This document shows positions 7,422 to 15,057 of a stretch of DNA of 36,049 bases, piece by piece (within the stretch, counting starts at the first letter, position 1; each line of letters starts with the position of its first letter). The stretch covers positions 1 through 36,049 of the forward strand of contig NZ_BBWH01000017.1 in NCBI RefSeq assembly GCF_001463705.1, given 5' to 3'. Position numbers and translations under genes: made by a program. Below the pieces are notes generated by a model, which made no database searches, was not told where the DNA came from, and saw nothing but the letters and a program-made list of their open reading frames with translations. Source of the stretch: Aureimonas sp. AU12. Its GTDB lineage: Bacteria; Pseudomonadota; Alphaproteobacteria; Rhizobiales; Rhizobiaceae.

Positions 7422-8800
7422 GCCGGCTCTCCCTCATCCATGGTGAGCGTCGCGATCGAGATCGGCTTGACCGGCGCCTGCCCGCGCAGCCGCCCGGCAT
7501 CCTCCAGCGTCGAGCCGGCGGCGTCCGCCAGGATCTCGGCGGCGGCCGAGCCGCAGAAGCGACCCTGGCAGCGGCCCATGCCGATGCGCGACAGCGCCTT
7601 GGCGCGGTTCAGCTCCGGCGCGCCCTTGGCCCGTGCGGCCTCGCGCAGCTCGCCGGCGGTAATCGCCTCGCAGCGGCAGAGGATCGTGTCGTCCGCCACT
7701 CCCCGCGCCAGATGCGCCGGCCAGGGAAAAGCCTGCGCCAGCCCGTCGCGGAAGCGCTCCATGGCGACGATCCGCGCACGTAGAACGTCGCGCTCGAACT
7801 CGGCCGCCTCCAGCCCATGATCGGCGAGCACTGCCAGCGCGGCGAGCGTGCCGGCGGTCTCGGCGGCGTCGGCGCCGAGGATGCGCACGCCGTCGCCGGC
7901 GAGATAGACGCCGGCGCGCGGGCTGCGCCCGTCGCGGTCGGCCTCGGGGCGCCAGCTCTTCGTGCGGGCGTCGAAGACGAAGGGGCAGCCGGCGAGGTCG
8001 GCGAGCTGGGTCTCGGAGCGAAGGTGATAGCCCATCGCCACCGCGTCGCCTTCCGTCACATGCTCGGCCCCGGCTTCGTCGCGCCAGCGAAGGGCGCAGA
8101 CGCCTTGCGTGCCCTCCACCGCCAGTGGCACCACGCCGTTGTGGACGGGCACCCGCCGCGCCGCCAGCATGGCGCGGAACCAGAGCCCGCGGGCGAGGAA
8201 CTCGGGCCGGGCGGCCAGGCGCGGCAAGGCTTTCACCTGCGCACCGAAGGGCGAGGTGTCGAGCACGGCGGCGACCGCGACGCCGGCCTTGGCGTATTGA
8301 TGGGCGACGAGATAAAGGAGCGGCCCGGTGCCGAGGAAGACGACGCGCGAGCCGACGGCGCAGCCTTGCGCCTTCAGCGCGATCTGCGCGCCGCCGAGCG
8401 AATAGCAGCCCGGCAGCGTCCAGCCCGGCAGCGGCAGCAGCCGGTCGGTCGCGCCCGTCGCGAGGATGAGCGCGTCGAAGCGCAGCGCCTCGGCCACCCC
8501 GTCGCGGACGGTGTGGAGCGTGTCGTCGCGCAGGGCCCAGGCGAGCGTCTCCGGCCGGTAGTCGATCGCGCCGGCCAGCGCGTCGAAGCTGCCGTGCAGC
8601 GCGCGGGCGCGGGCGGCATCGAATCCGTAGAGCGCTTCGGGCGAACGGCGGTGCCCCTCGGGCGGGCGGCGGTAGATCTGCCCGCCCGAAACCCGCGCCT
8701 CGTCGATGACGATCGGGCGCAGGCCGGCGAGGACGAGGCGCTCGCTGGCGCGCATGCCGGCGGGGCCGGCGCCCACCACGATTACGCTGGGATCGGCCAT
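7418..8800 (-). CDS. NAD(P)/FAD oxidoreductase with C-terminal Fe-S domain, HcnB / opine oxidase A-like subunit
   Basis: Electron-transfer flavoprotein subunit of 460 aa, the size of HcnB. Residues 1-30 carry VIVVGAGPAGMRASERL and the second nucleotide motif lies in GSRVVFLGTGPLLYLVA. A DGVRILGADAA segment marks the pyridine-nucleotide-disulfide oxidoreductase fold. The last 90 residues hold the cysteine pattern CRCEAI ... GRCQGRFCG, that is C-x-C and C-x4-C as in BFD-like [2Fe-2S] domains of this family. The ATG at 8800 is inside the 3' end of the preceding 2Fe-2S gene (19-bp overlap). An upstream in-frame start near 8890 would overlap that gene by over 100 bp and is less likely. Role: passing electrons from the DAO subunit to the respiratory chain or another acceptor. 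Confidence 0.88.
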   Translation of the reverse strand: MADPSVIVVGAGPAGMRASERLVLAGLRPIVIDEARVSGGQIYRRPPEGHRRSPEALYGFDAARARALHGSFDALAGAIDYRPETLAWALRDDTLHTVRDGVAEALRFDALILATGATDRLLPLPGWTLPGCYSLGGAQIALKAQGCAVGSRVVFLGTGPLLYLVAHQYAKAGVAVAAVLDTSPFGAQVKALPRLAARPEFLARGLWFRAMLAARRVPVHNGVVPLAVEGTQGVCALRWRDEAGAEHVTEGDAVAMGYHLRSETQLADLAGCPFVFDARTKSWRPEADRDGRSPRAGVYLAGDGVRILGADAAETAGTLAALAVLADHGLEAAEFERDVLRARIVAMERFRDGLAQAFPWPAHLARGVADDTILCRCEAITAGELREAARAKGAPELNRAKALSRIGMGRCQGRFCGSAAAEILADAAGSTLEDAGRLRGQAPVKPISIATLTMDEGEPA

Positions 8801-9096
8801 GACGCCTCCGGGGGCTGGGTGGTGACGACGCGAAGGCCATCCGTCGCGGATGTCGTGCAGGCGCGCAGGCGCTCGCCGTCCGGGGTCCACATCCAGCAGT
8901 CCTGGCAGGCGCCCATCAGGCAGAAGCCGGCGCGCGGCCCGTCGGCAAACTCCGACCGGCGCAGCGTGCCGCCGTTCGTCAGCACGGCGACCATCAGCGT
9001 GTCGCCCGCCAGCGCCCGGACGGCGACGCCGTCCACCTCGATCGTGATCGCGGGGCGCTGTGTCTCCGCGACGCGCCTGAAGCGGGGTGTTGTCAC
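8782..9096 (-). CDS. Small 2Fe-2S ferredoxin-like subunit, HcnA / SoxX-like
   Basis: 104-aa plant-type ferredoxin-fold protein (Fer2_4 class), the same length as HcnA. The cluster ligands are visible: GFCLMGACQDCW gives C-x4-C-x2-C, with the fourth Cys in RLRACTT. The start is a GTG at 9096; AAGGAG lies about 13 bases upstream on the minus strand. First gene of the operon 9096 to 5353, reading into the HcnB-like gene with a 19-bp overlap. It would shuttle electrons within the heterotrimeric dehydrogenase. A -10-like TAGAAT lies on the minus strand at 9159-9154. Confidence 0.87.
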   Translation of the reverse strand: MTTPRFRRVAETQRPAITIEVDGVAVRALAGDTLMVAVLTNGGTLRRSEFADGPRAGFCLMGACQDCWMWTPDGERLRACTTSATDGLRVVTTQPPEASWPIPA

Positions 9097-9445
9097 GAGG
9101 GGGAGCTCTCCTTGGCCAAAGCCTGACCCGCCTCAGCGGCGGTTGCGAGACTCATTCTAGACTGGGGACACCGGCAAGATCGCCCGTTCGTGCGCGGCCG
9201 GAACACGCGATCGGCCGCGTCGCGGCGGGCCGGAACGGCAGAGCCTGCCGCGCGCGCCGACGGCGGCGTTGTCCGCGGCCAGGCGGTGCCGCCGGCCGCG
9301 GCATGTCCTGCCGCACCGGGCGATGCCAACGGCAGGATCGCGCCGGGCACGCCGGCAAACCCAGCGTCGTCTGTCGGCCCAGGCGGTTAGTCTGACAAGG
9401 CATCGGGGCGGCGGCGTCCCGGCCCGTTCTTCCCCGGAGTTCTCC
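9097..9445. other. 349-bp divergent intergenic region with promoter-like and inverted-repeat elements
   Basis: Separates the minus-strand Hcn-like operon from the plus-strand HAD/cupin operon. Seen here: a minus-strand TAGAAT (-10-like, 5/6) at 9159-9154 without a good -35; a direct repeat AGACT at 9148-9152 and 9159-9163, one helical turn apart; inverted repeats CGCGGCCG 9193-9200 / CGGCCGCG 9212-9219 and TCCTGCCG 9306-9313 / CGGCAGGA 9330-9337. No ATTGT-N2-ACAAT palindrome is present, so this part is probably not under the nearby GntR. I see no credible gene. Confidence 0.4.
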
Positions 9446-10108
9446 ATGGCCCGCCCCAAGTTCATCACCTTCGACTGCTACGGGACGCTCGTCTATTTCC
9501 AGATGGCTCCCGTCGCCCGCGCCCTCTACGCCGACCGCGTCGCGCCGGACGCGATGGACCGGTTCATCGCCGACTTCTCCGCCTTCCGGCTCGACGAGGT
9601 GCTCGGCGCCTTCAAGCCCTACAAGGAGGTCGTCGCCAACGCGCTGGTCCGCACCTGCCGGCTGAACGGCGTCGACTACCGCGACAGCGACATCGACACG
9701 GTCTACGCGACCGTGCCGACCTGGGGCCCGCATCCGGACGTGCCGGAGGCCTTGGCGCGCATCGCCAGGGAGATCCCCGTGGTCGGCCTCACCAACTCGA
9801 TGATCGACCTCATCCCGCCCTCGATCGAGAAGCTCGGCGCGCCGTTCCACAAGGTCATCACCGCCGAGGAGACCGGCGCCTACAAGCCGCAGATGAAGGG
9901 CTTCGAATATATGCTCGATGCGCTCGGCGCCCGGCCGGAGGAGGTGATGCACTGCTCCTCCTCGTTCCGCTACGACCTGATGACGGCGCACGACATGCGC
10001 TTCGGACGGCGCGTCTTCGTCAATCGCGGCCACGAGCCCTCGAACCCTCACTACTCGACCGACGAGATCGCCGATCTTCGCGGCCTCCCCGGGCTGCTCG
10101 GCCTGTGA
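9446..10108 (+). CDS. HAD-superfamily hydrolase, haloacid dehalogenase type II-like
   Basis: 220-aa HAD hydrolase. The nucleophile is D10 in FDCYGTL; the +2 residue is Tyr rather than Asp, which is the dehalogenase-type pattern and argues against a phosphatase. Motif II is VGLTNSM, motif III Lys lies in TGAYKPQMKGF, and motif IV is HCSSSFRYDLMTA. The last differs from the SSNxxD segment of characterised L-2-haloacid dehalogenases, so real dehalogenation is uncertain. ATG at 9446 follows CCGGAGTTCTCC. It overlaps the cupin gene by 4 bp (GTGA) and leads a flavin oxidase/aldehyde dehydrogenase operon, so the substrate may be an organic acid of that pathway. Confidence 0.83.
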   Translation: MARPKFITFDCYGTLVYFQMAPVARALYADRVAPDAMDRFIADFSAFRLDEVLGAFKPYKEVVANALVRTCRLNGVDYRDSDIDTVYATVPTWGPHPDVPEALARIAREIPVVGLTNSMIDLIPPSIEKLGAPFHKVITAEETGAYKPQMKGFEYMLDALGARPEEVMHCSSSFRYDLMTAHDMRFGRRVFVNRGHEPSNPHYSTDEIADLRGLPGLLGL

Positions 10109-10857
10109 GCGCGACCGCCGAGACCCACGCGGAGCTGCGCACCTTTTACGACCTGCGCCGCTTCGCCGCCGAGACGCCCGCCGCCGAGACGCCCGCCGCC
10201 GGCGATGCGTTCGTCGCGGCCCGCCGCCGCCTGCCGATGGCCGATGGTGCGGTCGGCGTCTTCTTGGTTCGCCTGCCCGCTGGATCTGGCGCGGTGGAGG
10301 CGCTTGCGGCCGACGAGTTCGCGATTGTCCTCGAGGGCGAGATCGCGCTGACCTCGGATGACGGCATCCCGCACCCGTTCGGCGAGGATGCGAGCTTCGT
10401 TCTGACCAAGGGCGCGCGCTTCGCCTGGAGCGCGGCCCGCGATACCACGCTCGTCGTCGTCAGTTATCCCGGCGGCGGTGCCGACGTGGGTGGGGGCGAG
10501 GCGCCCGCGATCGTCGCCATCGACAGGGCGGCGGCGCTGACGGCGTCGAAGCCGCCGCTCGCCGAGCTTCTCGTCGGCGAAACGCCGAGCTGCCGCAGCC
10601 ACACCGACTATCTCTCGGGCGACGGCGAGTTCGTCTGCGGCGTCTGGGATTCGACGCCCTACTTTCGCAAGTCGATGCTCTACCGGCATCACGAGCTGAT
10701 GCATCTCCTGGAGGGCTCCGTCACCTTCGTCGACGAGAGCGGCCGGTCTCAGACCTTCGCCAAGGGCGACGTCTTCTTCGTCGAGGCCGGGGCGCACTGT
10801 TCCTGGGACAGCCGCGAACCCGTCGCCAAGGTCTACGCCATCCACCGCCCGGCCTGA
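10105..10857 (+). CDS. Two-domain cupin protein with C-terminal Cupin_3 (DUF861-like) domain
   Basis: 250-aa protein with two cupin barrels. The N-terminal one (about residues 50-130) includes FAIVLEGEIALTSDDG. The C-terminal one (about 165-250) reads CGVWDSTPYFRKSML, then YRHHELMHLLEGSVTFVD with the cupin His/Glu ligands, and FAKGDVFFVEAGAHCSW. That half resembles the Cupin_3 family, which includes (S)-ureidoglycine aminohydrolase, but no ureide genes are nearby. The GTG start overlaps the upstream HAD stop by 4 bp, indicating coupled translation. It could be an isomerase, hydrolase or sensing protein for a pathway intermediate. Residues 22-33 are encoded by a 15-bp tandem repeat. Confidence 0.8.
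   Translation: MSATAETHAELRTFYDLRRFAAETPAAETPAAGDAFVAARRRLPMADGAVGVFLVRLPAGSGAVEALAADEFAIVLEGEIALTSDDGIPHPFGEDASFVLTKGARFAWSAARDTTLVVVSYPGGGADVGGGEAPAIVAIDRAAALTASKPPLAELLVGETPSCRSHTDYLSGDGEFVCGVWDSTPYFRKSMLYRHHELMHLLEGSVTFVDESGRSQTFAKGDVFFVEAGAHCSWDSREPVAKVYAIHRPA
10165..10200 (+). repeat. Tandem 15-bp repeat inside the cupin gene
   Basis: The unit GCCGCCGAGACGCCC occurs at 10165-10179 and 10180-10194, followed by a partial third copy (GCCGCC). It encodes an AAETP repeat in the N-terminal linker. Being in frame (15 bp), copy-number change would lengthen or shorten the linker without a frameshift. Confidence 0.8.
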
Positions 10858-10927
10858 ACCGCGGCGCCTGGGCGCCCACTCGGCGTCTCGGGCGTTCGCG
10901 TCCCATATCCCTCGTCAGGAGTTTCCC

Positions 10928-12031
10928 ATGAGCCGTGTCGTCATCGTCGGAGGCGGGATCGTCGGCCTGTCCACGGCCCGCGCCTTCGTCAAGCGAGGCT
11001 TCGACGTGCATGTGATCGACCAGGGGCCGATCCCGCATCCGCGCGGCGCCTCGGTCGACCGGCACCGGATGATCCGACCCCATTACGGCGCGGCCACCGG
11101 CTATGCCCGCATGGTGGCGCCCGCCTTCGAGGCCTGGGACCGGGTGTGGGACGATCTCGGCGAGGCGCATTTCGAGGACACGGGCGCCATCGCGATCTCG
11201 CTCGAGGAGGGCGACTACGCCGCCAAGACGCTGGCGAGCTTCCGCGAGGCCGGCCTAAACCACGAGGTGCTCGACCGCGACGGCGTCGAGGCGGCGCTGC
11301 CGCACCTGACGCTGCCCGAGGGCGCCTGGGGTGTCGTCGCCGCGCCGGCCGGGCCGCTCTTTGCCGACCGCATCGTCGCCGGGCTCGCCGACTGGCTGCG
11401 GGCCAGGGGCGCGCGGCTGGAGGAGAACACCCGCATCGCCCGCGTCGATCCCGAACGGGGCCTGGCCTGGCGCGAGGACGGCTCGGAAATCTCGGGCGAC
11501 CACCTCCTCGTCGCCGCCGGAGCCTGGCTACCCGGCCTGATGCCGGAGCATCACGGCGAGGCGCCGGCTTACCGGCAGGCGCTGCTCTATGTCGAGCCGC
11601 CGGCGGAGTACGTGCAGTCCTGGCGCGAGGCGCCCGCCATCGTGACGCTGGGCGACGCCACCGGCTACACGCTGCCCGACCGGCGCGGGGCCGGCCTGAA
11701 GATCGGCTACAGCGCCCATCGTCGCCGCGCCCGGCTCGACGTCGAGGGCTTCGAGAGCGATATCGAGACGGAGTCGAAGATCATCCTCGCGCCGTTCGCC
11801 CCCTATTTCCGCGAGATCGAGGCCTATCGGCCGATCCGCATCCAGCTCGGCTACTACATCCTGGCGCCCGAGCGCCGGTTCAGGCTGGTGGCGGGCGGGC
11901 GGGGCCTCGTCGTCACCGACTGCGACGGGCAGATGTTCAAGTTCGGCCCGCTTCTGGGCGAGCGCATCGCCGACATGTTCGAAGGCCGCGAGAGCCCACA
12001 GGCGCTCGCACACTGGGCGGCGGGGCATTGA
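10928..12031 (+). CDS. FAD-dependent DAO-family oxidase, sarcosine oxidase-like
   Basis: 367-aa flavoprotein, close to monomeric sarcosine oxidase in size. The FAD site is RVVIVGGGIVGLSTARAF at the N-terminus. A DRHRMIRPHYG segment follows at about residues 38-48; Arg/His residues there are typical of N-methyl amino acid oxidases. The C-terminal end carries LVVTDCDGQMFKFGPLLGE, where family members have the flavin-binding GxGFKxxP-like motif; here GQMFKFGP fits it. The ATG follows CAGGAG by 6 bases. It overlaps the aldehyde dehydrogenase start by 1 bp (TGATG), so oxidase and dehydrogenase should be co-made; an oxidised N-alkyl amine would yield the aldehyde used next. Exact substrate unknown. 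Confidence 0.85.
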   Translation: MSRVVIVGGGIVGLSTARAFVKRGFDVHVIDQGPIPHPRGASVDRHRMIRPHYGAATGYARMVAPAFEAWDRVWDDLGEAHFEDTGAIAISLEEGDYAAKTLASFREAGLNHEVLDRDGVEAALPHLTLPEGAWGVVAAPAGPLFADRIVAGLADWLRARGARLEENTRIARVDPERGLAWREDGSEISGDHLLVAAGAWLPGLMPEHHGEAPAYRQALLYVEPPAEYVQSWREAPAIVTLGDATGYTLPDRRGAGLKIGYSAHRRRARLDVEGFESDIETESKIILAPFAPYFREIEAYRPIRIQLGYYILAPERRFRLVAGGRGLVVTDCDGQMFKFGPLLGERIADMFEGRESPQALAHWAAGH

Positions 12032-13512
12032 TGGACACGGCGCTCTCCTTCGACCCGGCCGCCGTCCGCATTCCCAGCGGGCACTTTATCGACGGCGAGC
12101 TTGTCATGGGCGCCGGCGAGACGATCGCGGTCGCGCGTCCCTCCGACGCGTCGGGGATCGCCGACCTGCCGATCGCCGACGCCGCCACGGTGGACCGCGC
12201 CGTCGAAAACGCCGCAGAGGCGCAGCGCGCCAGCGGCTGGGGCACGATGGCACCGCGCGAGCGCGCCCGCCTCATGCGCCGCTTCGCCGACCATATCGAG
12301 GCGAACGGCGTCGAACTCGGGCGGCTCGAGGCGCTGTCCTCGACACGGCCGATCACCGACGCGATGGCCTACGACGTGCCCTCGACGGCCGAGGCCTTCC
12401 GCTTCTTCGCCGAATATTGCGACAAGCTCGGCGGCGAGGTCGCGGCGACGCGCCACGAGCATCTCGGGCTCGTGGTGTCGGAGCCCTACGGCGTCGTCGC
12501 GGCGATCACCCCGTGGAACTTCCCGCTCTCCATGGTCTCGTGGAAGGCCGGGGCGGCGATGGCGGCCGGCAATGCCGTCGTCGTCAAACCCTCGGAAATG
12601 ACGCCCTTCTCCACCGTGCGCCTTGCCGAACTCGCGGTTGAGGCCGGCCTTCCCGCCGGTCTCTTCAACGTCGTGCAGGGCGACGGGCGCACCACCGGCG
12701 ATGCGCTCTGCCGCCATCCGCGCATCGGCAAGATCTCCTTCACCGGATCGACCGCGACGGGCGCGGCGATCATGGCAGCCTCGGCGGCGTCCGGCGTCAA
12801 GCCGCTGACGCTGGAACTCGGCGGCAAGAGCCCGCAGCTCGTCTTCGCCGACATTCCCGACATCGACCGGACCGCCGGTCACGTCGCGGGCTCTATCCTC
12901 TATAATGCCGGTCAGGTCTGCGTCGCCGGCTCGCGGCTCATCGTCGAGGCGGGCGTCCACGACGCGCTCCTCGCCAACCTCGTGAAGCGGTTCGAGGCGG
13001 TGCGGCCGGGCGTCACCTGGAATGCCGCGACGGGCTTCGCCCCGATCGTCTCGCGCCGGCAGATGGAGCGCATCGACGACATCGTCCAGCGCACGCTGAA
13101 GGCCGGCGCCACCGCGCTGACCGGCGGGCGGCCAATGGCGGGGCAGGGGGACGGAGCCTTCTACGAGCCGACGATCCTCATCGGCGTCACGCCCGACATG
13201 CCCGCCGCGCACGAGGAGATCTTCGGGCCGGTGCTCACCGTCCAGAGCTTCCACGGCGAGGCGGAGGGGATCGCGCTCGCCGACCACCCCGACTATGGGC
13301 TCTGCGCTGGCGTCCACACCGCCGATCTCGGCCGCGCGATGCGGGCGATGCGGGCGGTTCAGGCCGGCACGGTCTGGATCAACCGCTACGGGCGCACCGC
13401 CGACTTCGTCATCCCGACGGGGGGCTTCAAGCGTTCGGGGATCGGCAAGGATCTCGGGCGCGAGGCGGTGATCGCGAACCTTCGCCACAAGAGCGTCCTC
13501 ATCGAATTCTGA
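12031..13512 (+). CDS. NAD(P)-dependent aldehyde dehydrogenase
   Basis: 493-aa aldehyde dehydrogenase with every catalytic element: N163 in TPWNFPLS, the cofactor Lys in VVVKPSEMTPF, the glycine motif FTGSTATGA, general base E262 in LELGGKSPQ and nucleophile C297 in NAGQVCVAGSR. The EEIFGPVL motif is also present near the C-terminus. It would oxidise an aldehyde to the carboxylic acid in the cytoplasm. Translational coupling (TGATG) with the sarcosine oxidase-like gene suggests that oxidase supplies the aldehyde. It resembles the gamma-aminobutyraldehyde, betaine aldehyde and succinate-semialdehyde group in general form; I cannot choose within it. Confidence 0.92.
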   Translation: MDTALSFDPAAVRIPSGHFIDGELVMGAGETIAVARPSDASGIADLPIADAATVDRAVENAAEAQRASGWGTMAPRERARLMRRFADHIEANGVELGRLEALSSTRPITDAMAYDVPSTAEAFRFFAEYCDKLGGEVAATRHEHLGLVVSEPYGVVAAITPWNFPLSMVSWKAGAAMAAGNAVVVKPSEMTPFSTVRLAELAVEAGLPAGLFNVVQGDGRTTGDALCRHPRIGKISFTGSTATGAAIMAASAASGVKPLTLELGGKSPQLVFADIPDIDRTAGHVAGSILYNAGQVCVAGSRLIVEAGVHDALLANLVKRFEAVRPGVTWNAATGFAPIVSRRQMERIDDIVQRTLKAGATALTGGRPMAGQGDGAFYEPTILIGVTPDMPAAHEEIFGPVLTVQSFHGEAEGIALADHPDYGLCAGVHTADLGRAMRAMRAVQAGTVWINRYGRTADFVIPTGGFKRSGIGKDLGREAVIANLRHKSVLIEF

Positions 13513-13579
13513 GCCGCAAAGCGCCGACCCCGAAGCCCTTCTCGAAGACCCTGCCCCACCAGATGTCCGGCCGCACCCC

Positions 13580-14446
13580 ATGGAAGCCCAGACGATGACG
13601 AGCACCAGCATCGACCTCACCACGATCCGCCCGATGGAGGCCGCCGACATCGACGCCGTCCACGGCCTGTCGGTGGAGGTGCGCTGGCCGCACCGGCCCG
13701 ACGACTGGCGCCTCGTTCATGCGGTGGGCCACGGGCTGGTGGCGGCGGACGAGGGCGGGCGCGTCATGGGCTCGGCCATGTGGTGGCCCTTCGGCGAAGG
13801 GCTGGCGACGATCGGCATGGTGATCGTCTCGCCGCGCCTGCAGGGCAAGGGCACCGGCCGGCGCCTGATGCGCGAGATCTTCGCGGCGGCGGGTTCGCGC
13901 ACCATCCGCCTTGTCGCCACCGCCGCCGGGCAGCGCCTCTACGAATCCGAAGGGTTTCGCGCCACCGGCACGATCACCCAGTATCAGGGCACCGCGTCGG
14001 TGGAGGGCTTACCCAAGGACGCGCGTGCGCGCCCCGCCGGCGCGCAGGACCGCGCCGCCATCGAGCGGCTCGACCGCGAGGCGACGGGCGGCGACCGCAG
14101 CCATATGCTGGCCGCGCTGGCCGGCGTCGGCAAGGTCGTGGTGATCGAGGAGGGCGGCACCGTGACCGGCTTCGCCGTCTGCCGCGCCTTCGGCCGCGGC
14201 CATGTCGTGGGGCCGATCATCGCCGCGTCGGCCGAGGATGCCGCGGCGCTCGCCGCGCCCTTCGTGCGCGAGCATGCCGGCGCCTTCCTGCGCATCGACA
14301 CGCCGCAGACGGCTGGCGCGATGATCGACTTCATCGAGGGCACCGGCCTGCAGCAGGTCGACCGCGTCGTGCAGATGACCCGCGGCGCGGCCCCGGCGAG
14401 CGGCCCGGCCAAGGTGTTCGGCCTCACCAACCAGGCGCTGGGCTAG
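13580..14446 (+). CDS. Tandem-GNAT N-acetyltransferase
   Basis: 288-aa protein with two GNAT-like halves. The first (about residues 10-135) has the acetyl-CoA loop in VSPRLQGKGTGRRLM (the Q/RxxGxG/A motif) and AGQRLYESEGFRATG. The second (about 150-280) resembles the YitH-type Acetyltransf_18 domain with TVTGFAVCRAFGRG and VGPIIAASAEDAAAL. The likely start is 13580, with another ATG at 13595. It lies 67 bp after the aldehyde dehydrogenase gene in the same direction. It might acetylate an amine substrate or intermediate of the cluster, but many such enzymes are orphan; the substrate is unknown. Confidence 0.82.
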   Translation: MEAQTMTSTSIDLTTIRPMEAADIDAVHGLSVEVRWPHRPDDWRLVHAVGHGLVAADEGGRVMGSAMWWPFGEGLATIGMVIVSPRLQGKGTGRRLMREIFAAAGSRTIRLVATAAGQRLYESEGFRATGTITQYQGTASVEGLPKDARARPAGAQDRAAIERLDREATGGDRSHMLAALAGVGKVVVIEEGGTVTGFAVCRAFGRGHVVGPIIAASAEDAAALAAPFVREHAGAFLRIDTPQTAGAMIDFIEGTGLQQVDRVVQMTRGAAPASGPAKVFGLTNQALG

Positions 14447-14550
14447 GAGCCGAGCCGTCGCCTCGCGGCGGCGCGCGAACTTGGGTATGGGAGAGAGTGC
14501 CGTCCGGCATCGGGGACCGCCCGTGCCGGCGAACCAGTGAGATCAGCGCC

Positions 14551-15042
14551 GTGAGCCAGCCGACCCTCAAGCTCGACCGGATCGACATGAAGATCCTCGC
14601 GGAATTGCAGAAGAACGCGAGGATGACCAACGTCACCCTCGCCGATGCCGTGGGCCTGTCGGCGAGCCCCTGCCTCATGCGCGTCAAGCGGCTGGAGCAG
14701 GCGGGCTACATCACCGGCTACGGCGCACATGTGGCGCTGCCCAAACTCGGCGAGACGGTGACGGTGTTTACCGAGATCACCCTCAACGGCCACACGCGCG
14801 ATTATTTCCAGCGCTTCGAGCAGGCGCTGCGCGGCGTCGAGGAGGCGATGGAGTGCCACCTCGTCAGCGGCGGCTACGACTATCTCGTGAAGTTCGTGAC
14901 GCGCGGCCTGCCGCACTACCAGGACGTGATCGAGACGCTGATCGACCGCAACATCGGCATCAACAAGTATTTCAGCTACATCGTCCTGCGCACACCCATC
15001 GACAAGCCGGAACTGCCGCTCTCCACTCTCTTCGGCGAGTGA
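14551..15042 (+). CDS. Lrp/AsnC-family transcriptional regulator
   Basis: 163-aa regulator of standard Lrp length. The helix-turn-helix is at about residues 20-50 (VTLADAVGLSASPCLMRVKRL), and the RAM/AsnC ligand domain follows, with CHLVSGGYDYLVKFVTRGL. Such proteins sense amino acids and form octamers that wrap DNA. The GTG at 14551 gives the normal N-terminus; the same frame is open far upstream inside the GNAT gene, which is a shadow. It is 104 bp downstream of the GNAT gene in the same direction, so a local role in controlling the HAD-to-GNAT genes is likely but unproven. It converges on the TetR gene 15 bp away. Confidence 0.92.
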   Translation: MSQPTLKLDRIDMKILAELQKNARMTNVTLADAVGLSASPCLMRVKRLEQAGYITGYGAHVALPKLGETVTVFTEITLNGHTRDYFQRFEQALRGVEEAMECHLVSGGYDYLVKFVTRGLPHYQDVIETLIDRNIGINKYFSYIVLRTPIDKPELPLSTLFGE

Positions 15043-15057
15043 GGCGGGGGTCCGGCC

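Noticed and set aside
6283-7500. In-frame upstream extension of the 2-hydroxyacid dehydrogenase frame, suggesting a fusion protein
   Set aside because: The extension is Arg-rich nonsense overlapping the real DAO-subunit gene in another frame; the true start is the ATG at 6282 with a 4-bp overlap.
5353-9096. Naming the operon hcnABC (hydrogen cyanide synthase)
   Set aside because: Subunit lengths and motifs fit, but opine oxidases and hydroxyproline dehydrogenases share them, and a GhrA-like gene is attached. The substrate cannot be decided from sequence.
13780-14550. Long N-terminal extension of the Lrp/AsnC frame through the GNAT gene
   Set aside because: The extension is Arg-rich shadow sequence; the GTG at 14551 gives a normal 163-aa Lrp protein.
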